A stretch of 64,000 nucleotides of DNA from Paenibacillus paridis (GTDB taxonomy: Bacteria > Bacillota > Bacilli > Paenibacillales > Paenibacillaceae), in NCBI RefSeq assembly GCF_006345825.1, contig NZ_VCIX01000078.1, forward strand, positions 1 through 64,000, written 5' to 3'. This document shows, one piece after another, positions 44,749 through 53,753 of the stretch (within the stretch, counting starts at the first letter, position 1; every line of letters begins with the position of its first letter). The notes beneath the pieces were generated by a model. It did not search any database and had not been told where the DNA came from. It worked only from the letters and a program-made list of their open reading frames with translations. Position numbers and translations under genes: made by a program.

Positions 44749-46050
44749 ATGAGAATGGTAGATCTAATTGAGAAAAAGCGGGACGGCGAAGAAATGACGA
44801 CAGAAGAAATCAACTTTATTATCGAAGGTTATACGAAGGATGAGATACCTGACTATCAAGTCAGCGCCTTAGCTATGGCAATCTTCTTCAAGGATATGAC
44901 GGAACGCGAACGAGCGGATCTTACGATGGCCATCGTAAATTCCGGCGATACGATCGACCTGTCTGCGATTGAGGGCGTGAAGGTAGACAAGCATTCCACT
45001 GGCGGCGTTGGCGATACAACCACGCTCGTGCTCGCACCACTTGTTGCCGCGCTGGATATTCCGGTAGCGAAGATGTCCGGCCGCGGCCTCGGACATACCG
45101 GCGGCACCATTGACAAGCTGGAGGCTATTGCAGGATTCCACGTTGAGATTGATAAGGAAGAGTTCGTCCGTTTGGTGAATAAGGACAAAATCGCAGTCAT
45201 TGGCCAATCCGGCAATCTAACCCCGGCCGATAAGAAATTGTATGCTCTTCGTGACGTGACGGCAACGGTCAATTCGATACCGCTGATCGCCAGCTCGATT
45301 ATGAGCAAGAAAATTGCGGCTGGCTCGGATGCCATCGTGTTGGATGTGAAGACAGGCGCCGGCGCCTTTATGAAAACCGTTGACGATGCCAAAGAGCTTG
45401 CGCACGCGATGGTTAGCATCGGCAATAACGTCGGTCGCAAGACGATGGCTGTCATCTCGGATATGAGTCAGCCGCTCGGCTTTGCCATCGGCAATGCGCT
45501 TGAAGTGAAAGAAGCCATCGATACGCTGCAAGGAAAAGGACCTAAGGATTTAGAGGAGCTTTGTCTTGCCTTAGGCAGCCAAATGGTATTCTTGGCGAAC
45601 AAAGCAAGCTCTCTGGAAGAAGCCGAGGAGCTGCTGAGAGAAGTAATCCAGAACGGCAAGGCGCTGGAGAAATTCAAAGCGTTTATTGCCAATCAAGGCG
45701 GCGATCCGACGGTTGTAGACCATCCGGAGAAATTGCCGCAAGCCGCTTATCTCATCGAAGTGCCTGCCAGTGAAGATGGCGTTGTAACGGAAATCATAGC
45801 AGATGAGATTGGCACGGCGGCCATGCTGCTTGGCGCAGGGCGGGCAACGAAAGAATCGGAGATCGATCTGGCCGTAGGCCTAATGCTGAATAAAAAAATC
45901 GGCGATAAAGTAAAAGCCGGTGATTCACTCGTCACCATTCATTCGAATCGAGACAACGTGGATGACGTTCTTGCCATCATTTACGAAAACATTCGCATTG
46001 GCAGCCATGTCGAGCCCCCTGTCCTCGTTTACGGGATTGTCACTGAATAA
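44749..46050 (+). CDS. pdp: Pyrimidine-nucleoside phosphorylase
   Basis: A 433-residue dimeric enzyme for uridine, deoxyuridine and thymidine. [18 protein letters not shown] (phosphate-binding loop) and [17 protein letters not shown] are present, together with the C-terminal domain. GAGGAGA precedes the ATG. It is the last gene of the operon, followed 10 bp later by a terminator shared with the convergent Lrp gene. The products enter glycolysis through DeoB and DeoC. Confidence 0.96.
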   Translation: MRMVDLIEKKRDGEEMTTEEINFIIEGYTKDEIPDYQVSALAMAIFFKDMTERERADLTMAIVNSGDTIDLSAIEGVKVDKHSTGGVGDTTTLVLAPLVAALDIPVAKMSGRGLGHTGGTIDKLEAIAGFHVEIDKEEFVRLVNKDKIAVIGQSGNLTPADKKLYALRDVTATVNSIPLIASSIMSKKIAAGSDAIVLDVKTGAGAFMKTVDDAKELAHAMVSIGNNVGRKTMAVISDMSQPLGFAIGNALEVKEAIDTLQGKGPKDLEELCLALGSQMVFLANKASSLEEAEELLREVIQNGKALEKFKAFIANQGGDPTVVDHPEKLPQAAYLIEVPASEDGVVTEIIADEIGTAAMLLGAGRATKESEIDLAVGLMLNKKIGDKVKAGDSLVTIHSNRDNVDDVLAIIYENIRIGSHVEPPVLVYGIVTE

Positions 46051-46060
46051 CATACCCATC

Positions 46061-46099
46061 AGAAACCGAAAGCCTCCTTCGTGAGCGCTTCCGGTTTCT
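46061..46099. terminator. Bidirectional terminator, deo operon / Lrp gene
   Basis: AGAAACCG (46061-46068) pairs with CGGTTTCT (46092-46099), extended by an inner AAGC/GCTT, between convergent genes. Confidence 0.8.
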
Positions 46100-46105
46100 T
46101 TGTAT

Positions 46106-46543
46106 CTATTCCTTCGGCAGGATCACCCGATTCGTCACTGGCGAAGACAAAATAACCGATGTATTCACGTTTCCAAATGGCATAAGCCTCTCCACGAGCT
46201 CACTCAGCGCATCCATCCCCGTTACTGCCGCTTTCAATATATAGCTGACCGTTCCCGTTACGCGGTGACCTTCCAAAATATCATAATCATTGCTGATTCG
46301 TTTCTCGAATTCCGTAGGGGATACCTTTAATTCACTCATCTGAATCATGACCTGTATATTCCTTCCGACCGCGGCTGGCGATACTCGTGCTCCGAATCCC
46401 AATATGGCTCCACTCTCCTGCAGTCGCAGCAAACGCTCCGATATGCTAGGACGGCTTAAAGCCATTCGTTTGGATAGCTCGCTAATCGTCATGCGCCCAT
46501 CCTCCTGCAGCAATTGCAGCAGCGTTCGATCCAATTGATCCAT
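46106..46543 (-). CDS. Lrp/AsnC-family transcriptional regulator
   Basis: About 145 residues from ATG 46543 (MDQLDRTLLQLLQEDGRMTISELSKRM), with AGGGAGG about 10 bp upstream; open codons as far as TTG 46594 overlap that site. A winged helix (1-60, SRPSISERLLRLQESGAI) and a C-terminal ligand-binding RAM domain (65-140, EGHRVTGTVSYILKAAV) are complete. It is divergent from the YitT-like gene, its likely target. An amino acid effector is expected from the family. Confidence 0.92.
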   Translation of the reverse strand: MDQLDRTLLQLLQEDGRMTISELSKRMALSRPSISERLLRLQESGAILGFGARVSPAAVGRNIQVMIQMSELKVSPTEFEKRISNDYDILEGHRVTGTVSYILKAAVTGMDALSELVERLMPFGNVNTSVILSSPVTNRVILPKE

Positions 46544-46696
46544 ACCCGCTGGCCTCCCTTCAGTTTGCACAATAGATGCCATTATTTTATTCAATGTAAC
46601 CTAAACTTACATCTATTTCATTCAGTTTATTATATATTCCGATTGCACGGTTTTGTATCCTTAAATTAAGAAAATCAAGCAGGCGGTGCATGCCAA

Positions 46697-47341
46697 ATGA
46701 TTCGAAAATTGGATAACAAAATGAAGGATATGCTGCGAAAATGGCTTCATATTGCAATAGGCTGCTTTGTTACGGCTGGCGGATTGATGATTCTGAAACA
46801 CTCCCATATCGTAACCGGAGGAACGGCAGGTCTCTCTTTAAGCTTATCGCCCTTGCTGCATGTCCGATTCCACTATTTGTTCGCCCTGCTCAACCTTCCT
46901 TTTTTTATATTTTCCTACTTTTACATGGGTAAATCCTTTACCGTCAACACCATGCTGGCCATCGGGCTTGTCTCCGCATTAAGCGCTCTAGACAGCGCCT
47001 TGCCCGCTTTTGCAATTCCATCCCTGATCGGGGCTGTTGTTGGCGGCGCATTTATCGGTGCGGGCATTGCCGTATTGTTCCGAAACGGCGCATCCCTCGG
47101 CGGCGCGACGATTCTTGCCATTTATGTCCACCACAGATATGGCATCCATCCGGGCAAAACCAATCTGGCCTTTGACCTGCTCGTTGTAATCACCAGCTTA
47201 TTCGTCTTTCCGCTGGCAAGCGGTCTGATTTCAGCATTATCCATTGCCGTTACCGCAGGCTTCTTGTCTTTTTATAAGAGAAAAAAGGCAAGTGCTGAAC
47301 AGGTGAAAAAGGAGCCTCTATCCCGTGCAGCTCCATCTTAA
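46697..47341 (+). CDS. YitT/YczE-type membrane protein
   Basis: 214 residues with about five membrane helices. HIVTGGTAGLSLSLSPLLH and NGASLGGATILAIYVHHRYGIHPGKTNLAFDL are YitT-family (DUF161) motifs, but the C-terminal DUF2179 domain of full YitT proteins is missing, so it is the short form. The upstream site is weak (GGCGGTG). Divergent position from an Lrp regulator suggests amino-acid-linked control and possibly transport. Confidence 0.8.
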   Translation: MIRKLDNKMKDMLRKWLHIAIGCFVTAGGLMILKHSHIVTGGTAGLSLSLSPLLHVRFHYLFALLNLPFFIFSYFYMGKSFTVNTMLAIGLVSALSALDSALPAFAIPSLIGAVVGGAFIGAGIAVLFRNGASLGGATILAIYVHHRYGIHPGKTNLAFDLLVVITSLFVFPLASGLISALSIAVTAGFLSFYKRKKASAEQVKKEPLSRAAPS

Positions 47342-47374
47342 GGAGCCTAGATAGCAACCACAATACTAGCAAAC

Positions 47375-47411
47375 AGCCGCGAGTTCGGATCAATCATCCG
47401 AATTCGCGGCT
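47375..47411. terminator. Bidirectional terminator
   Basis: AGCCGCGA (47375-47382) pairs with TCGCGGCT (47404-47411) and TTCGGAT with ATCCGAA inside it, between convergent genes. Confidence 0.85.
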
Positions 47412-47428
47412 ATCATTATGTTTCTTCG

Positions 47429-49390
47429 TTATTTTGGACTTCCGCCTTGAGGTCTGGCGCCTCCACCTCCGCCGCCAGGCCCACGGCCCGTATTGCCGCC
47501 AGTCGTTACTCCCGATTCATTCAACCACGTAACGCTGCTTGAGATTTCAAACGATGTGATTTGCGTTCCGCCTGTATAATTCCCGTCCGTATAGATGCCG
47601 TCCGCTGCGCTCCCTGTCGAAGCTCCTCCCGAATAGAGGGTATACGAACCACCACTTTGCAGCTCAGGCGAGCTAATAACGACGGATTGATAATTTTTAG
47701 TTGGCGCAAAGGTCATAATGGCGTTGCCATCGCTATCTTGCAAGTGAACCAACGTTCCTGCTTGCTGAGTCTGAGGGAACGTCATGCTGACCGTGAATTG
47801 ACTGGAGCTGTCAGACGCTGCTTGAGCCATTCCCGAGCTTCCCGCTGCCACTAGCGTTCCACCGCTGAGATCAAAGCTGCCATCGTAATCCAATGCCCCA
47901 TTGCCGTTGTTCGTTGGGCCATTAACGATAACCGTACCACCCGTCATCACGATGGAACCGTTCGAATCCAGACCATCACCAGCGGCATCCACGCTTACTG
48001 TGCCTCCGCTAATGGTAAGCAGATTGCTAGAAGACGCTTGGAACTGGTCTGCGCTTCCGCCGCTCGTTTCATCGCTGCCTCCCGCTACATTAATCCCGTC
48101 ATCCGAAGCAGCCACATGAGTCTCGCCGCCGGAAATCGTAATGTTTGCCCCTTCAATGCCTTCATAGCTCTTGGTGATATTAATGCTTCCTCCTGCGATC
48201 GTCACCAAGGCATCCGCATGGATTCCATCATCACCCGTCGCTATTTCCATATCTCCGCCTATTACCGTAACATTGCTGTTGCTGTGCACGGCATCATCTG
48301 CGGAATCAATCGCAAAGCTTCCGCTATTCACGGTGATATCTCCTCCTGCCTTCAGCCCTTTCGTGCTTGCCGTTTCCTCCGTTGCTGTTGTAGTTGAAGC
48401 AGCGCCTCTTGGCGAGCCTCCTCCCATCTCCTCCTGCTTCACTACACCATTAGAGCTGCCTCCACCCGTCGTCAAGGTATACGTACCGCCATCCATGACC
48501 AAAGCAGTTTCGGCTTGAATCCCGTCATTGCCAGCCTCAATCTGGAAAGTTCCACCGGCAATAGCGATAAACCCTAGTGCTGCCTCGGCATCGTTAGTGG
48601 ACTTGATTCCGTCTCCCTCTGCCTTAATCGTTAGATCTCCATTTTCAATAGCAATCATGTCCTTGCCTACAATGCCATCATCCGCAGCCTGAATGGCTAT
48701 GGTTCCTGACACGATTTTTAAGTCATCTTTGCTTGTAATTCCATCATTGTAGCTGGCCACAACCGACAGCTTCCCGGTACCGTTGATCGTCAGATCCGCT
48801 TTACTGAATAAAGCCGCACTCGGCTCATCGGTCGCAGCATCCGCAAAGACATAGTCTTTACCGTCCGAAATCGAATTCACCGTACCTTCCTGCAGCGTCA
48901 TAACTACCTTGTCCGCTTCCTTGATATCGATCGCTGCGCTGTCGTTGTCATGAATCTCTACTCCGTTCAGCACCAGATGGACGACTCCTTCATCTTGTAC
49001 ATTTACCACAATTTGCCCGTCGCTCAGAGTCCCGTTCAGGACATACGTTCCTGCTTCTGTGATGTTCACGGAGCCATTCGCGGTGGCTGCTCCGGAGCCG
49101 GTAATCGCGGCACTGGTTCCGTTCATTTTAATCACGGTCGCAGAATCCGCGTTCCAATCCGTAGCGTGATCCTCCTCGTCAAACGTCGCCACGTCAGACA
49201 CTTTAACGTTAGCGGGAAGTGCGGCTGTAACGGTCTGGCTTTGCGAGCCTACCGTACTTGCCGTGTTTGCAGCGGCTTCTGTCACCTCTGCAGTTGGCGT
49301 TGTCTGCGACGCTGCAGTACTGCAAGCTGTTAAAACCACCGTACAGATCAGTAAAATTCCTAACATTCGTCTTATTTTTCCTTTTTTCAT
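47429..49390 (-). CDS. Cthe_2159-type (DUF4353) beta-helix carbohydrate-binding lipoprotein
   Basis: About 653 residues. Start ATG 49390 (MKKGKIRRMLGILLICTVVLTAC) has AAAGGA 8 bp upstream and encodes a lipoprotein signal with lipobox LTAC. The body is a long series of parallel beta-helix turns with repeated DDGI motifs (SYNDGITS, ADDGIVG, GNDGIQAE, GDDGIHAD). The C-terminus is Gly-rich (GGGGGARPQGG). The founding C. thermocellum protein binds cellulose and acidic sugars. It is the third gene after VTC and DUF4956, pointing to a surface polymer role. Confidence 0.88.
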   Translation of the reverse strand: MKKGKIRRMLGILLICTVVLTACSTAASQTTPTAEVTEAAANTASTVGSQSQTVTAALPANVKVSDVATFDEEDHATDWNADSATVIKMNGTSAAITGSGAATANGSVNITEAGTYVLNGTLSDGQIVVNVQDEGVVHLVLNGVEIHDNDSAAIDIKEADKVVMTLQEGTVNSISDGKDYVFADAATDEPSAALFSKADLTINGTGKLSVVASYNDGITSKDDLKIVSGTIAIQAADDGIVGKDMIAIENGDLTIKAEGDGIKSTNDAEAALGFIAIAGGTFQIEAGNDGIQAETALVMDGGTYTLTTGGGSSNGVVKQEEMGGGSPRGAASTTTATEETASTKGLKAGGDITVNSGSFAIDSADDAVHSNSNVTVIGGDMEIATGDDGIHADALVTIAGGSINITKSYEGIEGANITISGGETHVAASDDGINVAGGSDETSGGSADQFQASSSNLLTISGGTVSVDAAGDGLDSNGSIVMTGGTVIVNGPTNNGNGALDYDGSFDLSGGTLVAAGSSGMAQAASDSSSQFTVSMTFPQTQQAGTLVHLQDSDGNAIMTFAPTKNYQSVVISSPELQSGGSYTLYSGGASTGSAADGIYTDGNYTGGTQITSFEISSSVTWLNESGVTTGGNTGRGPGGGGGGARPQGGSPK

Positions 49391-49418
49391 ATCGCTCATC
49401 CTTTCGATTCCAAATGAT

Positions 49419-50102
49419 TTAATAGTCATACGTGGTTGGATTCATCGTTAACGAAATATCTAGGTTTCCATTTCTGCATCGAATGGCGTCCAGGAATTGC
49501 TTCTGGTTCGTAATCTCGTCAATCGTCACGGTGTACACCAGTTCATATAAGCTGCCTAGCTCAGTGGTCCGAATTTTCTTAAGCTCATAACCCACTTTAA
49601 ATTGGGCAAAAACTTCAGCAAATGCTTCCTCATAGCCCAAATTTTCCGGGATGGTCACTTTCAATACTTTTTGCAGCGTTTTTCTAACGCCAAATTTCAC
49701 TCGGTTAAGCACCACCATCAGCACGCAGAGGATCAGAGTGAACAACACGGCGTAACCGAAGGAACCAACCCCGCAGGCGAGCCCCGCTGCCATGGTGAAC
49801 AAGACAAAAGTGATATCCTTAGGGTCGCCCGGCGCGCTTCTGAACCGAATAATGGAGAAGGCTCCTGCTAGGCTAAAAGCTCTGGCAATATTGCTGCCGA
49901 TGAGCAATATGATGATAGCTACAATGACTGGCAGCAGCACCATCGTAAGCGTGAAGCTTTGCGAATACCCATTCGGATTCGTCTTCATATAGGTGTAACT
50001 GATCATGCCGCCTAGGACTAGAGACAATAGAATCGTAATGATTGCCGATGTAAAAGTTAATTCCGTTGTAGTTAAGGAGGTGGAAAAAAGTGACTCAAGC
50101 AT
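49419..50102 (-). CDS. DUF4956 membrane protein
   Basis: 227 residues with four membrane helices in the first half (about 17-37, 52-72, 98-116, 117-135). Between them is the conserved cytoplasmic stretch SLAGAFSIIRFRSAPGDPKDITFVLF. A soluble C-terminal alpha/beta region follows. It overlaps the VTC gene by 8 bp, so translational coupling is likely. DUF4956 genes often neighbour VTC-domain and CotH genes; the biochemical role is unknown. Confidence 0.9.
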   Translation of the reverse strand: MLESLFSTSLTTTELTFTSAIITILLSLVLGGMISYTYMKTNPNGYSQSFTLTMVLLPVIVAIIILLIGSNIARAFSLAGAFSIIRFRSAPGDPKDITFVLFTMAAGLACGVGSFGYAVLFTLILCVLMVVLNRVKFGVRKTLQKVLKVTIPENLGYEEAFAEVFAQFKVGYELKKIRTTELGSLYELVYTVTIDEITNQKQFLDAIRCRNGNLDISLTMNPTTYDY

Positions 50103-50838
50103 AGAGGACGCTTCCCCTTTCTGCGCTGCTGTTTCTCAGCATTTTTTTGTATTCATTGCCGTATTTCGAGAAGCTAGTGCGATACATCTGATGCTCAGAC
50201 AGCAGTCTCGACAACCACATGGGAATTGTCTTCTCTGCTTTTACTTCCATCAGCCACTGGCCAGGCTCCAGCAGAGGTTCTCCGTAATTGCCGCTCTCAA
50301 GCTTCAAATCATACCGCCGGCATCTGATATTCGTATCAAAGGTAATTCGGAGGTCGCGGCTATTTTTACAAAATAACGCTTTGCGCTCATAACCCAGATA
50401 TACTTTGGGCTGCAGGTCATACTGTCCAAGAAAGTATGTAATTTCCTGCAGAACCTGATTGTTCATGTAATCCTTAAGTTCTGGCTGGACGCCTGTACGG
50501 ACAAATTCATAAGCCTCATTCAGCTTCAGTCCCGTCCTTCGTTTGTTAACCAACCCGCATACCTTCTTCTTAATTTCTAGGTATACCTTTGCATCCTGCT
50601 GCGGGGTGCCGTAAGCCCTCAAACGAAGCTTTTCCTTGTACTTCGGCTTGGATAGACTGTTGCGAATCAAAGCATCGTGTTCAGTGTCATAATACAAATT
50701 AGTGATGGAATAAAATTCATGCTGCTTGTTATAATCGTCCAGCTCCATATATTCCAACAATTGAAGGTAGAAACGGCGGTAGGCCTCGCTGTCCAGCAAA
50801 TATTTATTCTCATATCGGTTGAATACCTCAATAGCCAT
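50095..50838 (-). CDS. VTC-domain protein (polyphosphate polymerase-like)
   Basis: About 247 residues consisting only of a VTC tunnel domain. Conserved basic and acidic residues are visible: RYENKYLL, YYDTEHDALIRNSL, KYKEKLRLRAYG, VYLEIKKK, ERKALF and WLMEVKAEKTIPMWL. In yeast Vtc4 this fold makes polyphosphate from ATP. GAGAGG precedes ATG 50838; TTG 50847 is too close to it. There is no SPX or membrane domain, so coupling to the membrane would be through DUF4956. Confidence 0.88.
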   Translation of the reverse strand: MAIEVFNRYENKYLLDSEAYRRFYLQLLEYMELDDYNKQHEFYSITNLYYDTEHDALIRNSLSKPKYKEKLRLRAYGTPQQDAKVYLEIKKKVCGLVNKRRTGLKLNEAYEFVRTGVQPELKDYMNNQVLQEITYFLGQYDLQPKVYLGYERKALFCKNSRDLRITFDTNIRCRRYDLKLESGNYGEPLLEPGQWLMEVKAEKTIPMWLSRLLSEHQMYRTSFSKYGNEYKKMLRNSSAERGSVLYA

Positions 50839-51025
50839 AGGGTTCAAGTCCTCTCTATTTGATTTCGCTTGTAATGGCGGTTGTGATCTCGTGTGCTATA
50901 GTTGTATCTTAGTCCCCAAACCTTTAGTGAAACTTAAATCCATTTACAAATGCTCAACTTTTTTGCTGGCCGGACAAGCTTCGTTTTTCCCTTTCATTAT
51001 TAAGGTTGACTAAAGGTAATCCTGA

Positions 51026-51031
51026 TATAAT
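51026..51031 (+). promoter_or_regulatory. Extended -10 promoter of the OmpR-type two-component system
   Basis: TGATATAAT provides an extended -10 (TGnTATAAT) about 42 bp before ATG 51073. It lies in the 234-bp divergent region shared with the VTC operon, so one regulator could control both. Confidence 0.5.
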
Positions 51032-51072
51032 TACCTCATTAAATACAGAACTCATATAGAGGATGACAGACC

Positions 51073-51750
51073 ATGAGAATCTTAATCGTAGAAGATGAGC
51101 TTCATCTTGCAGAAGCCTTAACCCAAATATTAAAGAAGCAGCATTACGCCGTTGACGCTGTCCATGACGGCAGAACGGGCTTGGATTATGCATTGAGCGG
51201 GATTTATGATTTGCTGCTGCTGGATATTATGATGCCTGAAATGGATGGGATCAGCGTATTGACCAAGCTCCGCAAAGAAGGCGTCTCCACTCCCGTTATT
51301 CTGCTAACAGCAAAAGGAGAAATTTCAGATATGGTCGCAGGCCTGGACTATGGAGCCGACGACTATATCGCTAAGCCTTTTTCATCCGAGGAGCTGCTTG
51401 CCAGAATAAGAGCGGCGCTGCGGCGCAAAGGAGAGGTAGTGCCGGAGGATGCGTTAACGTTCGGAGACATCGAATTGAATACGACGAATCTAAAGCTCAC
51501 CGTCAAAGGGAAAGAAATGAAGCTCAATTTAAAGGAAAGCGCCTTACTGGAGCTGCTGATCGTTCGGAAACAAGCCGTGACTTCCAAGGAACAAATTATC
51601 GAGAAGCTATGGGGGTTTGATTCCGAAGCGGAGCATAACAACGTGGAGGTGTACATTTCTTTTTTGAGAAAAAAATTCACATTCCTGCACTCGACGGTGC
51701 GCATTAACACGATCCGAAACGTAGGGTATGTATTAGAGGTGACAGCCTAA
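51073..51750 (+). CDS. OmpR-family response regulator
   Basis: 225 residues: a receiver with Asp51 in LLLLDIMMPEMDG, Thr in LLTAKGE and Lys in AKPFSSEELLARI, then a winged-helix output domain (about 130-224, LKESALLELLIVRKQAVTSKEQIIEKLWG). GAGGATG precedes the ATG. Its stop codon overlaps the start of the kinase gene. The divergent VTC/DUF4956/Cthe_2159 operon is the obvious candidate target. Confidence 0.95.
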   Translation: MRILIVEDELHLAEALTQILKKQHYAVDAVHDGRTGLDYALSGIYDLLLLDIMMPEMDGISVLTKLRKEGVSTPVILLTAKGEISDMVAGLDYGADDYIAKPFSSEELLARIRAALRRKGEVVPEDALTFGDIELNTTNLKLTVKGKEMKLNLKESALLELLIVRKQAVTSKEQIIEKLWGFDSEAEHNNVEVYISFLRKKFTFLHSTVRINTIRNVGYVLEVTA

Positions 51751-53048
51751 TGTTTACGAAGCTCCGAAATCGATTTCTCATAGTTAACCTGATTATTATC
51801 TCCATCGTCATGCTTGTCGCCTTCGCTTCCATTTACGTCATTACTTACCGAAATGTGCGAAGCGATATCAACATGGAGCTCTTCCGGATATCGGAGTCTT
51901 ATCAGAAGCCACCCGGGAATTCGGACCATTCGCCTTCCCGTTCAGAGGGGGCCTCTTCTTCAACAGCCATGGATAATGATAAAGGACCTATGGATAAAGA
52001 AGAGAGGTATAACCGGAATTCGCCGCCTGAGCGCTCCGTTTCCTTTATGCTTCAAACCGACGAAGCGCATACTCTGACTGCAACTGCCTCGCAATTTGTG
52101 ATGGATACCGAATTTTATGAGGAGGCGCTGGAGGAAGCTGTGGCAGTGAATAAAGACACGGGACAATTTAAGCTCGATGGCAGCCATTGGACGTTTAATA
52201 TGAAGCCTACCAATGATGGCTATATGCTTGTCTTCCTGGATATCACCGCCCAGCAAGAGATTTTGACTAATTTGATCTATACCTTCTCCGTAGTGGGATT
52301 GGTCATGCTTCTGATCCTCTTCTTCACCAGCCGCTTCTTCGCCAATCAGTCGATCAGGCCGGTTAAAGAGGCTTTCGATAAGCAGAAGCAGTTCATTGCT
52401 GACGCTTCCCATGAAATGAAAACGCCGCTTACCATTATTAATACCAATGCGGATGTCTTGTTATCCAATAGCGAGGACACGATTCACAATCAATCCAAGT
52501 GGCTGCACTACATTAAATCAGAAACGGAAAGAATGACAAGACTAACTAATGACCTTTTGTATTTAACGGAAATGGATGATTCCAGAGCAAGCATGGTCTA
52601 CTCGAAGTTCAATCTGAGCGAAGCGGTTGAAACGATTATTTTGACGATGGAGGCCGTTATCTTTGAGAAAAATGTGGCGCTGGACTATGAGATCGAGCCT
52701 AATCTGACGGTACATGGCAGCAACGAGCAAATTAAGCAAGTGGTTATGATTTTGCTGGACAATGCGGTTAAATATACGAACTCCAAGGGCACGGTCACCC
52801 TTGCGCTTAAGAAACAGCAGAACGATGTGGTGCTTTCAGTGAGCAACACTGGTGAGGGGATTGCCGCCGAGCATCTAACTCGGATCTTTGACCGCTTCTA
52901 CCGTACCGATACTTCCCGTGCGCGCAAGCAAGGCGGTTACGGCCTTGGCCTGGCGATTGCCAAATCCATAATCGAACAGCATAAAGGGAAGATTTACGCG
53001 ACAAGCACGGTTGGCCAATCGACTACGTTTTTTGTGTATCTTTCTTGA
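51750..53048 (+). CDS. Sensor histidine kinase
   Basis: 432 residues: a membrane helix (about 10-30), an extracellular region (about 31-165, with a Ser/Asp-rich stretch), a second helix (about 172-192), HisKA with ADASHEMKTPLTII, and HATPase (LLDNAVKYTNSKG, FDRFYRTDTSRARKQGGYGLGLAI). It is translationally coupled to the response regulator through a TAATG overlap and ends at a perfect palindromic terminator. Confidence 0.95.
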   Translation: MFTKLRNRFLIVNLIIISIVMLVAFASIYVITYRNVRSDINMELFRISESYQKPPGNSDHSPSRSEGASSSTAMDNDKGPMDKEERYNRNSPPERSVSFMLQTDEAHTLTATASQFVMDTEFYEEALEEAVAVNKDTGQFKLDGSHWTFNMKPTNDGYMLVFLDITAQQEILTNLIYTFSVVGLVMLLILFFTSRFFANQSIRPVKEAFDKQKQFIADASHEMKTPLTIINTNADVLLSNSEDTIHNQSKWLHYIKSETERMTRLTNDLLYLTEMDDSRASMVYSKFNLSEAVETIILTMEAVIFEKNVALDYEIEPNLTVHGSNEQIKQVVMILLDNAVKYTNSKGTVTLALKKQQNDVVLSVSNTGEGIAAEHLTRIFDRFYRTDTSRARKQGGYGLGLAIAKSIIEQHKGKIYATSTVGQSTTFFVYLS

Positions 53049-53054
53049 GAAAAG

Positions 53055-53086
53055 AAAGGCGATCCTGCGCAGGATCGCCTTTTCTC
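53055..53086 (+). terminator. Rho-independent terminator of the two-component operon
   Basis: Positions 53055-53082 form a perfect 28-bp palindrome (AAAGGCGATCCTGC and its inverse) followed by T residues. Confidence 0.85.
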
Positions 53087-53122
53087 TTTCTATTATGCAT
53101 TTATAACAAACGTTTTCCCTGC

Positions 53123-53590
53123 TTATTTGCCCAGAAAGCTCTCAACGATAAACTCCAATTGCGCTTCCAAAGAAATGGGATCGTTGAAGTAAGACCCTTT
53201 GGCATCAATAAAATATACCTGATTATTTTTTACCGCGGGCAGCGATTCCCACAGCTTGCTTCCGTAAACGACATCCGGATTTCCGTCATCCCATCCCCAG
53301 TTGCTCGTGAAAATGTAGTCGCCGGCATATTCGGGCAATAGCTCAAGCGTCAAGGCCGCTCCAAATTCCTCGCCGTCAATCAGTTTTTCCTGAATTATCG
53401 GTGGCGCCTTAAGCCCAAGGTCTCCATGAATGATTTCTCCGCCTCTGCCGCCCTTATTGCCAATTAACGGCATCAAGGGCAGATTTCATACGAAGCATGG
53501 GCAAATCCAGTACGGGCCCGTCATCCTTATGTCTGGATCTGAACTGTGCTGGCGGCATGCCGTAGCTTTTCTTAAAGCGGAAATAAAAGA
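53123..53590 (-). pseudogene. Decayed AraC-FecB fusion gene (internal deletion and frameshift)
   Basis: On the minus strand, the DNA just upstream of 53476 encodes FYFRFKKSYGMPPAQFRSRH, the end of an AraC helix-turn-helix, followed by about 25 residues and a stop. In the next frame, from about 53476 to 53123, lies the C-terminal third of a FecB-type binding protein (GDLGLKAPPIIQEKL, LLPEYAGDYIFTS, LWESLPAVKNNQVYFIDAKG, ending SFLGK). The first half of the binding domain and the N-terminus of the regulator are missing, and the two pieces are out of frame. It is a remnant of the same kind of gene as those at 59770 and 61817, or of a Btr-like gene. Confidence 0.8.
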
Positions 53591-53678
53591 AGAAACGGAT
53601 TCGCCATCCTCTTCAAGAGGAAAGTGTCCGTTTCTGCTTTATCGCGTAAACCATTTAAATCCTTCTATTTTGAAAAAA

Positions 53679-53720
53679 AAGGCTGCACCTGTCCGCCTTA
53701 CGGCAGCCTGTCACAGCCTT
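53679..53720 (-). terminator. Rho-independent terminator of the GH8 gene
   Basis: AAGGCTG (53679-53685) pairs with CAGCCTT (53714-53720). Eight T residues follow on the minus strand. A second weaker hairpin (GAAACGGA/TCCGTTTC, about 53594-53637) lies just beyond. Confidence 0.75.
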
Positions 53721-53753
53721 CCCCTTGTTCCGTCGATTCATCATAACAGCAGG

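Noticed and set aside
44856..45455. 199-codon minus-strand frame
   Set aside because: It is antisense to the well-conserved pdp gene.
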